Source: Bradyrhizobium sp. 1
Lineage (GTDB): Bacteria; Pseudomonadota; Alphaproteobacteria; Rhizobiales; Xanthobacteraceae
Length of the DNA stretch: 64,000 bases
Reading direction: 5' to 3'
Assembly: GCF_023073315.1 (NCBI RefSeq)
Contig: NZ_JADPJH010000034.1
Span: 451,333-515,332 of the forward strand
The notes below the pieces were generated by a model. The model had not been told where the DNA came from and searched no databases. It saw only the letters and a list, made by a program, of their open reading frames with translations. Shown in pieces: positions 43,258-51,434 of this stretch; the stretch's first letter is position 1, and each line of letters opens with the position of its first letter. A program made the translations under genes and the position numbers.

Positions 43258-43269
43258 CTTGGAGTGGTG

Positions 43270-43893
43270 TCAGACCGAGGCTGAGGGGCTTTCGGCCTGA
43301 CGGGAAATGGCGGCAAGACGCCAGCTCGCGCAGGGAATGTCTTTGGGCGCGACGTTGATCTCCTTGTCGAAGCGCACCAGCTTCCAATCATCCGGATGAT
43401 TAACGAAGGCGAAGCCGGATTTGCGTGCCAGCGAAATCATGGCTTGGTTGGAGCGCAGGGTGTCGCCGAACATGTGCTCGGCGCCAAGCGCGGCCGCACG
43501 GCATTCCAGATTCTTCATCAGCGCGGAGGCGATGCCGTGGCCCTGCCAGCGGTCGTCGACCGAGAGGCCGAATTCGAGCGTCGACGTCTCGGCATGGAGC
43601 GCGTAGCGCGCCTCGGCGACGATGGTCTCGAAGCCGTCGACCATCTTGGTCGCAACTATCGTGAAACGCTCGCGCGCTCCGACATCGAGGAATTCGCTCA
43701 GCAGGCCTTTTGGCAATTCGCTGATCGCGCCGAAGAAGCGGCTGTAGCGGGAGCGGGTCGTGAGCGAGCGGAAATAGTGCTGAAGCTCCTCGGTGTCGCG
43801 CGGCTCGACGAAGCGCACGTTGAGCAGCTCGCCCTGCCGGGTGCGCAGCACGTCGGAATATTGCTTCAAATCTTCCAGGCGAAGAGTGCTCAT
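43270..43893 (-). CDS. GNAT-family N-acetyltransferase
   Basis: 207 residues. N-terminal LYRFVEPRDTEELQHYFRSL-like segment, then the acetyl-CoA-binding strand-loop WQGHGIASALMKNLECRA (R/Q-x-x-G-x-G/A) and AISLARKSGFAF. The C-terminal tail of about 30 residues is not conserved-looking. Likely an acetyltransferase of small molecules or proteins; target unknown. It precedes DUF1127 on the same strand by about 80 bases. Confidence 0.85.
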   Translation of the reverse strand: MSTLRLEDLKQYSDVLRTRQGELLNVRFVEPRDTEELQHYFRSLTTRSRYSRFFGAISELPKGLLSEFLDVGARERFTIVATKMVDGFETIVAEARYALHAETSTLEFGLSVDDRWQGHGIASALMKNLECRAAALGAEHMFGDTLRSNQAMISLARKSGFAFVNHPDDWKLVRFDKEINVAPKDIPCASWRLAAISRQAESPSASV

Positions 43894-43973
43894 GACACGC
43901 GCCCCAAAGGGACCAAAGGCAAAAGGGGACCGCCGGCGCCCCCACAGTCAGGCGGCGCCGGCTTGGCGGCCAA

Positions 43974-44177
43974 TCAGGCCCGCCAGAAGGGTTTGTCGGC
44001 CTCGTAGGCGATGTCGGTCCAGGACAGGCCGACGTCGTGAAGATCGCGGGCCGTCCAGTTGCTGAGTTCGCGCCTGTTACGGTAGCGCTCGTGCCAGACG
44101 TGAAGCGTCTCGCCGATCTGCTGGATCAGGCCGGGTGCATGATGATTTGTCATCGAATTGTGGGTCAAAGTAGACAT
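43974..44177 (-). CDS. DUF1127 small regulatory-type protein
   Basis: 67 residues. Contains the DUF1127 core HERYRNRRELSNWTARDLHD followed by VGLSWTDI. In several alphaproteobacteria such arginine-rich small proteins affect RNA turnover and phosphate or stress responses. ATG at 44177 follows AGGAGC. It is divergent from the LysR gene with 110 bases between. Confidence 0.9.
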   Translation of the reverse strand: MSTLTHNSMTNHHAPGLIQQIGETLHVWHERYRNRRELSNWTARDLHDVGLSWTDIAYEADKPFWRA

Positions 44178-44287
44178 TTTCAGCTCCTAGAGCTAAGTTG
44201 ACCGCTAATATCTGCTTCCAATCGCACTGCGACAAACGACAATTTGTACCTCTTCGCATGAAATAACGTCATGTATCCTGCTGCCAG

Positions 44288-45187
44288 ATGACTGCCAGAT
44301 TGCCGTCCCTGAACGGTTTGCGGGCCTTTGAGGCCGCCGCGCGCCATCTCAGCTTCACGCTGGCGGCGTCCGAGCTGAACGTGACCCAGACCGCGATCAG
44401 CCATCAGATCCGCCGGCTCGAGGAGGAGCTCGGCATCCGCCTGTTCGTCCGGCAGAACCGCGCGCTGGCGCTGACGCCGGAGGCGCGCGACTACCTCCCG
44501 GGCGTCCGCGCCGCCTTCAACGACCTTCGCCTTGCGACCGATCGCCTGCTGCGCAAGGACGACGACAAAGTGCTGACGGTCTCGACCCTGGCCTCACTCG
44601 CGGCAAAATGGCTGCTGCCGCGGCTGACCGATTTCCAGGAGCAGCATCCCGGCATCGACGTCCGCATCACGACATCGACAAGCCTCGTCGACTTCCAGCG
44701 CGACAATGTCGATGCGGCGATCCGCTACGGCCGCGGCCAATGGCCGGGCCTGCGCGCCGACTGGCTGATGGCGGACGAGCTGTTTCCGGTGTGCAGCCCA
44801 TCCCTGCTACGCGGCGACAAGCCGCTGCGCCAGCCGGAGGATCTCAAGGGCTACCCGCTGCTGCACACATCCAATGCGAATAGCGACGACTGGCGGCTGT
44901 GGCTGACGGCGGCGGGCCTGCCGGCCGACATCGCCAGGCAGCCCGGCATCACCTTCGACATGATTTTCATGACCATCCAGGCCGCGATCGACGGCATCGG
45001 CGTGGCAATGGGGCGGACGTCCTACGTGCAGGACGACATCGCCAAGGGCCGGCTGGTCGTCCCTTTCAAGATCGCGTTGCCGGCCGATGCCGGCTTCTAT
45101 TTGGTCTCGCCGCAGGGCCGCCGCGAGGCGCCCAAGCTCGCCGCGTTCCGCGAATGGATGATCGCTGCAACGCAAAATAAGGCCTGA
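44288..45187 (+). CDS. LysR-family regulator, GcvA-like
   Basis: 299 residues. N-terminal winged helix AARHLSFTLAASELNVTQTA and ISHQIRRLEEELGIRLF; C-terminal ligand domain with VDAAIRYGRGQWPGL (the GcvA-group marker), SPSLLRGDKPL, and FMTIQAAIDGIGVAMGRTSY. Co-inducer unknown. It lies upstream of the MHS carrier gene on the same strand and is a good candidate to control it; LysR proteins often act on the neighbouring gene. Confidence 0.93.
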   Translation: MTARLPSLNGLRAFEAAARHLSFTLAASELNVTQTAISHQIRRLEEELGIRLFVRQNRALALTPEARDYLPGVRAAFNDLRLATDRLLRKDDDKVLTVSTLASLAAKWLLPRLTDFQEQHPGIDVRITTSTSLVDFQRDNVDAAIRYGRGQWPGLRADWLMADELFPVCSPSLLRGDKPLRQPEDLKGYPLLHTSNANSDDWRLWLTAAGLPADIARQPGITFDMIFMTIQAAIDGIGVAMGRTSYVQDDIAKGRLVVPFKIALPADAGFYLVSPQGRREAPKLAAFREWMIAATQNKA

Positions 45188-45248
45188 AAAATCATCAACT
45201 TCCCCGGCAAATTCGATTGACTCGCACCGCCTCGCGCGGGAAGGGGTA

Positions 45249-45275
45249 GACAGATTGTCGCAGCATCAATCTGTC
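45249..45275. promoter_or_regulatory. 9-bp inverted repeat upstream of the MHS carrier
   Basis: GACAGATTG (45249-45257) and CAATCTGTC (45267-45275) are exact complements around a 9-base spacer. It lies 53 bases before the MFS start. Reads as an operator for the adjacent LysR-type gene or as a terminator-like hairpin; no T-run. Confidence 0.5.
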
Positions 45276-45328
45276 GCCTTGCCGTGAAATGAGTTCCGGT
45301 CCGGCCGTGTCTTTAGGGGAGAAACGTC

Positions 45329-46660
45329 ATGGCTGGACCTGCAGCTTCAAGCAATCCGCCCGAGATCAAGTCGCGCATCGGCGCGATCCTGCGCGCCACC
45401 TCGGGCAATTTCCTCGAGCAGTTCGACTTCTTCCTGTTCGGCTTCTACGCCGCCGCCATCGGCAAAGCGTTCTTCCCCTCCACCAATGAAACGGCCCAGC
45501 TGCTCAATACGTTTGGCGTGTTCTGGCTCGGCGCCCTGATGCGCCCGGTTGGCGCCATCGTGCTCGGGGCCTACATCGACCGCATCGGCCGCCGTCAGGG
45601 CCTGATCGTCACGCTCGCGATCATGGCCGCCGGCACCGTGGTGATCGCGTTCTGCCCGACCTATGCGACGATCGGTGTCGCTGCACCGATCATCGTGTTG
45701 ATCGGACGTCTGCTGCAGGGTTTTTCCGCCGGCGTCGAGCTCGGCGGCGTCTCGGTCTACCTGTCGGAGATCTCCACGCCCGGCAACCGCGGCTTCTACA
45801 CCTCGTTCCAGTCATCGAGCCAGCAGGTCGCAATCTTCGTCGCGTCGGTGCTCGGCTTTATCCTGAGCGAGATGATGCCGGCCGAAACCGTCACCGCCTG
45901 GGGCTGGCGCATTCCCTTCTTCGTCGGCTGCCTGATCATCCCGCTGATCTTCTTCCTGCGGCGGTCGCTGCAGGAGACGCCGGCATTTCTGGCAATGAAG
46001 AAGCATCCGACGGCAAACGAGGTGTTCGCCTCCGCGCTCGCCAACTGGCGCATCGTCATCCTCGGCATGATGATCGCAGTCCTGACCACGACGACGTTCT
46101 ATTTCGTCACCGTCTACACGCCGACCTTCGGCAAGTCGGTGCTGAAACTGTCGACGCAGGATGCGCTGCTGGTCACGCTGCTGGTCGCGGTCACCAATTT
46201 CTTCTGGAATCCGGTCGGCGGCGCATTGTCCGACCGCGTCGGCCGCAAGCCGGTGCTGCTCACCATCGCCTGCCTGGCGCTCGTCACGGCCTATCCGGCG
46301 CTGCACTGGCTGGTGGCGGCGCCGACCTTCGGCAAGCTGCTCGCGGTCGAGATGATGTTCTCGTTCTATTTCGGCATGTACAGCGGCACCATGCTCGGTG
46401 CTCTCGTCGAGATCGTGCCGGCACATGTCCGCACCACTTGCTTCTCGCTCGCCTTCGCGCTTGCCGCCGCACTGTTCGGCACCTTCACGCCATTCGCCTC
46501 GACCTTGCTGATCGAGCACACCGGCGACAAGGCCTCACCCGGCTATTGGCTGATGCTCGCGGCCGTCCTCGGCATCATCGCGGCCTCGGTGGTCTATCGC
46601 GGCGGCAAGCAGGCGGTGACGACGTATGATCCGATAGCGGAGCCGGTTGCGGGGCATTAA
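45329..46660 (+). CDS. MFS carrier of the metabolite:H+ symporter (CitA/TcuC-like) type
   Basis: 443 residues with about 12 helices. N-terminal SGNFLEQFDFFLFGFYA and GRLLQGFSAGVELGGVSVYL fit the MHS group, as do DRIGRRQ and DRVGRKPV. Members carry citrate, tricarballylate, dicarboxylates or related acids with protons. GGGGAGAAACGTC precedes the ATG. The LysR gene upstream and the inverted repeat at 45249 suggest inducible expression by the transported acid. Confidence 0.92.
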   Translation: MAGPAASSNPPEIKSRIGAILRATSGNFLEQFDFFLFGFYAAAIGKAFFPSTNETAQLLNTFGVFWLGALMRPVGAIVLGAYIDRIGRRQGLIVTLAIMAAGTVVIAFCPTYATIGVAAPIIVLIGRLLQGFSAGVELGGVSVYLSEISTPGNRGFYTSFQSSSQQVAIFVASVLGFILSEMMPAETVTAWGWRIPFFVGCLIIPLIFFLRRSLQETPAFLAMKKHPTANEVFASALANWRIVILGMMIAVLTTTTFYFVTVYTPTFGKSVLKLSTQDALLVTLLVAVTNFFWNPVGGALSDRVGRKPVLLTIACLALVTAYPALHWLVAAPTFGKLLAVEMMFSFYFGMYSGTMLGALVEIVPAHVRTTCFSLAFALAAALFGTFTPFASTLLIEHTGDKASPGYWLMLAAVLGIIAASVVYRGGKQAVTTYDPIAEPVAGH

Positions 46661-46690
46661 GACGAAGTCATTCTGGGGCGCTGTCCTTAA

Positions 46691-46832
46691 CCTCTCCCCG
46701 CCTGCGGGGAGAGGTCGGAATTCAAGCGCAGCTTGAATTCCGGGTGAGGGGGTACAGATCCCACGACGATCTCACGTGTGGATAGAGGCCCCTCACCCCA
46801 GCCCTCTCCTCGTAAGAACGGGGCGAGGGAGC
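46691..46832. repeat. Type E repeat (multi-hairpin)
   Basis: CCTCTCCCCGC (46691-46701) pairs with GCGGGGAGAGG (46704-46714); GGAATTCAAGC pairs with GCTTGAATTCC (46717-46741); GTGAGGGG (46744-46751) pairs with CCCCTCAC (46790-46797). A second copy seems to begin at 63957. Sits after the MFS gene. Confidence 0.8.
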
Positions 46833-46853
46833 GCACTGCCGATGCGGCGCGCG

Positions 46854-47267
46854 CTACAGCTCCACCACCACGTAGTCGCTCTCGACCTTCACCATAACAG
46901 TCTCGGCGACATACGGCCCCTTCACCACGCTCGCGCCCGGCTCGACATGGGCCGGATACGCCTTCACGCGGAAGCGGCGGGGGTCGCAATAGGACTGGCC
47001 GGTACGGATGTCGAACTCCCAGCCGTGCCAGGGGCAGCGGATGATCTCGCCGAGTTTGGTGTACTCGATTTCGCCGGGATCACTCGATTGCGCGAGCCCG
47101 ATCAGCGGCCCCTCGCACAGTGCTGCGCCCTGATGCGGGCAGCGGTTCATCAAACCGAAATATTCGCCCTTGATGTTGAAGACCGCGATCGGCCGTCCCT
47201 CGATCTCCAGGAATTTTCGCGTGCCGGGCGGCAGCTCGTCGACGGCGGCAATCACATGACGCGCCAT
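46854..47267 (-). CDS. Rieske [2Fe-2S] ferredoxin-type protein
   Basis: 137 residues. Iron-sulfur ligands Cys43-x-His45 (CPHQGAAL) and Cys78-x2-His81 (CPWHGWEFD). The 32-residue interval between pairs is longer than the usual 16-20 and carries an extra loop with SSDPGEIEYT. The start ATG overlaps the stop of the upstream amidohydrolase (TGATG). It may feed electrons to an oxygenase, or be a partner or sensor of the two amidohydrolases. Confidence 0.92.
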   Translation of the reverse strand: MARHVIAAVDELPPGTRKFLEIEGRPIAVFNIKGEYFGLMNRCPHQGAALCEGPLIGLAQSSDPGEIEYTKLGEIIRCPWHGWEFDIRTGQSYCDPRRFRVKAYPAHVEPGASVVKGPYVAETVMVKVESDYVVVEL

Positions 47268-48376
47268 CAAGCCAGTCCGTAAAGCTTCTTCGCATTGCCG
47301 AGATAGAACGCCTCGCGATTATCCTCGCTGACGCCCGCCGGCAACACACGCGACGGCTCGTCATAGTCCCAATGCGGGTAGTCGGTCGCGAACAAGAGGC
47401 GATCCCAGCCGATCCATTTGATGACGTCGAACAAATCCTCGCGCCGCTCGGGATCCTCCATCGGCTGCGTCGTCCACCACACCTGCTCGCAGATGTATTC
47501 CGACGGCGGCCGTTTGACATGCGGCACCTCGCTTCTGAGCCGCTGCCAGACCTTGTCGAGCCGCCACGCCAGCGACGGCGCCCAGCCGAAGCCGGCCTCG
47601 ATCATGACCATCTTCAGTTTCGGAAAGCGCTCGAACACGCCTTCAAGCACGAGGCTTGCCAGCGCCGATTGCTGGCACTGCGAATGCCCCACCATCTCCT
47701 CGATGTAATAGGACGGCCAGCCCGACGGCGTGATCGGGTTGCCACCGAAGCCGAAGGCGTGGACGCCGACGGGAAGCCCGGCCTCTTCCGCGGCCTGATA
47801 GATCGGCCAGTAGCGGCGCTGGCCGAGCGGCTCGACATTGCGGCTGAGCAAAAGCACTTGCACAAAGTTCTTGTCGCCGGCGCGCTCGCGGATTTCGGCG
47901 GCGGCCGACAGCCCGTCCTCATTGGCGACGACGATGGACGCCTTCAGCCGCTTGTCCTTGCTGGTCCATTTGTCGATCTGCCAATCGTTGATCGCGGAAC
48001 ACAACGCGGCCGAGAGCTCGTGATTGCGGATGCCCTGCCCGGTGTTGAGCGGATTGAGCACGCCGAGCTGCACGTTGTTGGGATCGAGCAACTGCTTCTG
48101 CATGAAGGAGAGCGAAGAACCCTGCGGGCCGCCTTCCGGCGGATAGGCATCGCGGCGCGAGGCATTGGGCTGGGCCTTAGGGTAGGGCGGGCCTTCCATC
48201 ATGCCCTGGTAGGCATGGACGCCGTAAACTTCGAGATGATGCTGCCAGCGTTTGGCGAGATAAGGATACAGCTCGGTGCGGGTCGCGCGCGCCGGATGGA
48301 TGTCGCAGTCCGCAATCGCGGTTTTCGTCGTCGGGGAGGAAGCGGCCTCTAGGCCTTCGCGGAACTGGATATTCAT
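47267..48376 (-). CDS. Amidohydrolase-family metalloenzyme (PF04909 type), paralogue 1
   Basis: 369 residues. N-terminal metal region is DCDIHPARATR (Asp-x-His instead of His-x-His), then GVHAFGFGG, an essential His in the later HSQCQQSA, and ATDYPHWDYD with the metal Asp. The class includes aromatic acid decarboxylases (ACMSD, resorcylate types). GGAGG precedes the start at 48376. It is the middle gene of an operon with another amidohydrolase and a Rieske protein, so the three are probably functionally linked. Confidence 0.9.
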   Translation of the reverse strand: MNIQFREGLEAASSPTTKTAIADCDIHPARATRTELYPYLAKRWQHHLEVYGVHAYQGMMEGPPYPKAQPNASRRDAYPPEGGPQGSSLSFMQKQLLDPNNVQLGVLNPLNTGQGIRNHELSAALCSAINDWQIDKWTSKDKRLKASIVVANEDGLSAAAEIRERAGDKNFVQVLLLSRNVEPLGQRRYWPIYQAAEEAGLPVGVHAFGFGGNPITPSGWPSYYIEEMVGHSQCQQSALASLVLEGVFERFPKLKMVMIEAGFGWAPSLAWRLDKVWQRLRSEVPHVKRPPSEYICEQVWWTTQPMEDPERREDLFDVIKWIGWDRLLFATDYPHWDYDEPSRVLPAGVSEDNREAFYLGNAKKLYGLA

Positions 48377-48401
48377 CGCCTTGCCTCCTTTGGCAGCGGG
48401 C

Positions 48402-49460
48402 TCAATTCAGGCGGGGATAGGTTGCATGCGGATTGTCGATCATGATCTTGCGCACGAGATCGGGGGACAAGCCCTCGGGCAGCGCGTCCTGGCCGTCGAA
48501 CTGCCAGTGCGGATAGTCCGTCGAGAATAGGACCAATTCGTCGGACTGCATATGATCAAACAGGCGAATTAATGTCTCAGCGTCGGGCGGCGCATCAAAT
48601 GGCTGTAACGAGAAGCGGATGTTGCTGCGCACAATTTCGAGAGGTGCGCGATCGACCCAAGGCGTCTCCATCCGCACTCCGCGCCAGAATTTGTGCAGGC
48701 GCCAGAGATAGGGCGAGATCCAGGAGACGCCGGATTCCAGCATCACCATTTTCAGCCGCGGATATTTTACGAACACGCCCTCGACGATCAGGCTGGTGAG
48801 CTGGGTCTGGAACGCCTGGGCCTGACCGACATAATCCTCGATGTGGTAGGAACCCCACCCCACCGCAGTCGGCGGATTGTGATAGGCGGAGCCGGCGTGG
48901 ATGCCGACCGGCAGGTCGAGCCGTTCCGCCGCTTCATAGATCGGCCACAGCGCGCGCTTGCCGAGCGGCGTATCGCCCATCACCAGCATCAGCACCTGGA
49001 CGAAGCGCCGGTCCTGCGCGCAACGCTCGATCTCCGTGACGGCCTTCTCGACGCTCTGCGTGGGGATCACGATCGAGCCGCGCAGCCGCTTGTCACGGTC
49101 GAGCCATTCCTTCACGAGCCAGTCGTTCAGCGCGCGGCAGAAGGCGGCCTGCAAATCTTCCGAGAACACCATTTGCACACCGTAAAGCGGATTGCAGATG
49201 GCGTGCGTGAGCTGGAAGGGATCGAGCACATGGCGCTGCATGTCCTCCAGGCTTTCGCCAGGTTTGCCTGTCTCGGGCCGCCAATCGGGCCGCGCCACGA
49301 TCGGCGAGTTCTTCGGATAGGATTGCGAGACGAGATCGACCATGCCGCGCGTCGTCACCTGATCGCGCCAATAGTCGTTCAGGTACGGCAGCAGGCTGGT
49401 CAGATGCGGCACGGCCGGATGCACATCGCAATCCACCCCGCCGGCGATCAGGGACGCCAT
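48402..49460 (-). CDS. Amidohydrolase-family metalloenzyme (PF04909 type), paralogue 2
   Basis: 352 residues from ATG 49460 (GAGGGAG upstream). DCDVHPAVPHL at the N-terminus, GIHAGSAYHNPP, HIEDYVGQAQAFQTQ and STDYPHWQFDG follow the same order as paralogue 1. The two are clearly homologous, about one third identical by eye. The first gene of the operon; spacing to paralogue 1 is 25 bases. A heteromeric enzyme or two sequential decarboxylation/hydrolysis steps are both possible. Confidence 0.9.
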   Translation of the reverse strand: MASLIAGGVDCDVHPAVPHLTSLLPYLNDYWRDQVTTRGMVDLVSQSYPKNSPIVARPDWRPETGKPGESLEDMQRHVLDPFQLTHAICNPLYGVQMVFSEDLQAAFCRALNDWLVKEWLDRDKRLRGSIVIPTQSVEKAVTEIERCAQDRRFVQVLMLVMGDTPLGKRALWPIYEAAERLDLPVGIHAGSAYHNPPTAVGWGSYHIEDYVGQAQAFQTQLTSLIVEGVFVKYPRLKMVMLESGVSWISPYLWRLHKFWRGVRMETPWVDRAPLEIVRSNIRFSLQPFDAPPDAETLIRLFDHMQSDELVLFSTDYPHWQFDGQDALPEGLSPDLVRKIMIDNPHATYPRLN

Positions 49461-49627
49461 CACGTCTCCCTCTTGCGTTTCCTCGTTTTGTCGCGGACGG
49501 CGCTTGGCCGCTCCGCTTTCTCTTTCCGCCATTCAAGCAGGCCTGCCCGTCACCTGCAACTCGGCCAAGGCTTCTGTCATATGCTAGAAAGGCTGAGCTC
49601 AGTTGCGAATGAATAAGGGGTTTTGGG

Positions 49628-50110
49628 ATGAAAGAACTCGTCGGCATTGCGGAACAGGTCGCGGCCAAACTGATCGCGCGCAAGCAGACCATTGCGGTCG
49701 CGGAATCCTCGACCGGCGGCCTGATCGCGGCCAGCCTGCTCGCGGTGCCCGGCGCATCCGCTTACTTCCTCGGCGGTGCGGTGGTCTACACCCGCGATGC
49801 CCGGCGTGTGCTGATGGATATTTCGGACGAAGGAATGAAGGGCTTTCGCTCCTCGTCGGAGCCCTACGCGAAACTGCTGGCCGAACAGATGCGCAGCCGC
49901 TTCAGCTCCGACTGGGGCCTGTCCGAGACCGGCGCAGCCGGCCCCACCGGCAACCGCTACGGCGATGCCGCCGGCCATAGCTGCATGGCCGTCGCGGGCC
50001 CCGCAGCGGAGGTGATGACGCTGGAGACGGGGGGCAATGATCGGTTGGCGAACATGCAGGTGTTCGCGGCGACGGCGCTGAGATTGTTGCTGAGGAAGCT
50101 CGAGGGATAA
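49628..50110 (+). CDS. CinA C-terminal-domain protein (PncC-like)
   Basis: 160 residues. AESSTGGLIAASLLAVPGAS and FLGGAVVYT follow the CinA C-terminal fold of nicotinamide-nucleotide amidases, with Ser27/Ser28 in AESSTGG. The Lys that usually appears in YSN-x-x-K is an Arg here (YTRDARRVL, Arg59). The C-terminal half has SETGAAGPTGNRYGDAAGHS. This may still deamidate NMN in NAD recycling, but activity is uncertain. Transcribed alone; divergent from the amidohydrolase operon. Confidence 0.88.
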   Translation: MKELVGIAEQVAAKLIARKQTIAVAESSTGGLIAASLLAVPGASAYFLGGAVVYTRDARRVLMDISDEGMKGFRSSSEPYAKLLAEQMRSRFSSDWGLSETGAAGPTGNRYGDAAGHSCMAVAGPAAEVMTLETGGNDRLANMQVFAATALRLLLRKLEG

Positions 50111-50115
50111 CTAGG

Positions 50116-50883
50116 TTAAGAGCAGGACAAGCCGTTGCCGGGCTCGCGGCACAGCTTCGCGCGAACCTCGACGATATCGATGTTGTACGTCCTGGCTCTC
50201 CGCATGCGAGAGACGTAGGCCGAGTCGGCACTGTCCGCTGAAAGCAGATTGAGCTGCTTCTTGGTCGCCGCGCTGCACATCAAACCAGCGTTACCGTCGA
50301 GATATCTCGACTGGGCTCCAAGCTCCTGCCGGGTGAGCTCCGCGAATGGCCCCAGACGCAATTGCGTTTCGATCGCCGCAATCTCCGCGTCGCTCGCTTC
50401 TGACCGGGCAACACCCTTCATCTTGCGTTCGAAGCCGTTTGCGATCGCCGCCCCATGTGCCGCCCCAAGATCCGCAAACTCCTGCGCTGCGTCCAGAAAC
50501 TCACCGCGCTGGGAACCAGCCAGAAGGTAGGACTTGCAGGCCAATGGGTTGCTCGCGAGCTTCAGGAGGGCCGCCAGCTCCGCCCGGTCCAGGGCATTGA
50601 TGTGCTCGTCGTCGGCATAGGATTCCATCTCGTTGGCCAGGATCATGTTGAGCACGCCATTGGCGGCGGGCCATCCGCCCTCGCTGAACGCCTCTTCAGT
50701 CTCCCGAAGGAAGACCGCCCTAAGAGCTGGATCGCTGCGGGCAATCGACGCGGCCAAAGGAAAGCGCGCAATGTTCTGATCGAAATCGCGCACAAACGCG
50801 CTCGGCCCGGAGAGGTTCGCATATGCGAGGTTTCCGGCCAGCAGGGCGACGGCGACGAGCAGCAATATGGATCGTCTGGTCAT
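50116..50883 (-). CDS. Exported protein of unknown function, 255 residues
   Basis: Signal peptide about 22 residues (MTRRSILLLVAVALLAGNLA). The rest is largely helical, acidic, no membrane segment, one internal Cys pair plausible (LACKSYL, GLMCSA, KLCREPGNGLSC gives four Cys). Not recognised as a family. The stop is 5 bases after the cinA stop, so the two converge. It probably functions in the periplasm. Confidence 0.65.
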   Translation of the reverse strand: MTRRSILLLVAVALLAGNLAYANLSGPSAFVRDFDQNIARFPLAASIARSDPALRAVFLRETEEAFSEGGWPAANGVLNMILANEMESYADDEHINALDRAELAALLKLASNPLACKSYLLAGSQRGEFLDAAQEFADLGAAHGAAIANGFERKMKGVARSEASDAEIAAIETQLRLGPFAELTRQELGAQSRYLDGNAGLMCSAATKKQLNLLSADSADSAYVSRMRRARTYNIDIVEVRAKLCREPGNGLSCS

Positions 50884-51006
50884 GCGAACTTTCCGGCGTG
50901 GCTACTGCCGGTCATAATCTCACGCCGCGTCGCCGTCCTCCATTGCAACTACAGGCTGCCCTTAATGAATCCTTTCGCAGCCATGGCGAGTTGCGCACAT
51001 GCCCTT

Positions 51007-51282
51007 CTATCGCGCCAAATGCCGCATGAAAATCCGCACCACATAGCCGTGGACCCGCGGCGCCTCGTCGTAGAGATCCGATGCGATCCGCTCGATGGTT
51101 TCGCGCAGGGACAAAAACTGCGCCTGGCGCGCGCTGCTTTCGGTGCCCTGCATGCCCGCGAGCTCATCCATCGCGGCGTCGCTGATCTGACAGTCCACGA
51201 CGTCACCATCGTTCAGCATGGTGAAGCGGAAGGCCAGACGTTCGAGGTCATGGCCGATGATCCTGTCGCGCGTCAGCGGCAT
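51007..51282 (-). CDS. DUF1488 domain protein
   Basis: 91 residues from ATG 51282. It has the DUF1488 arrangement: MPLTRDRIIGHDLERLAFRF, then DGDVVDCQISDAAMDELAG and RETIERIASDLYDE. Found in many Bradyrhizobium genomes; function unknown. A longer frame back to 51417 lacks family-like sequence. It precedes (divergently) the 499-residue membrane protein. Confidence 0.75.
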   Translation of the reverse strand: MPLTRDRIIGHDLERLAFRFTMLNDGDVVDCQISDAAMDELAGMQGTESSARQAQFLSLRETIERIASDLYDEAPRVHGYVVRIFMRHLAR

Positions 51283-51434
51283 CAAGTCGTCCCGGTCGAG
51301 CCCCCGCGACGGACAATGCTGAACTTTTGCCGGCTTGTCAGCAATGCTGACACGGAGCTCGCCGAAAATTCGACTCGGCCAACTCCCTCCCAGATTGTAT
51401 CCTGAGACGATGCTCATGTGGCAGGGAGCATGCC

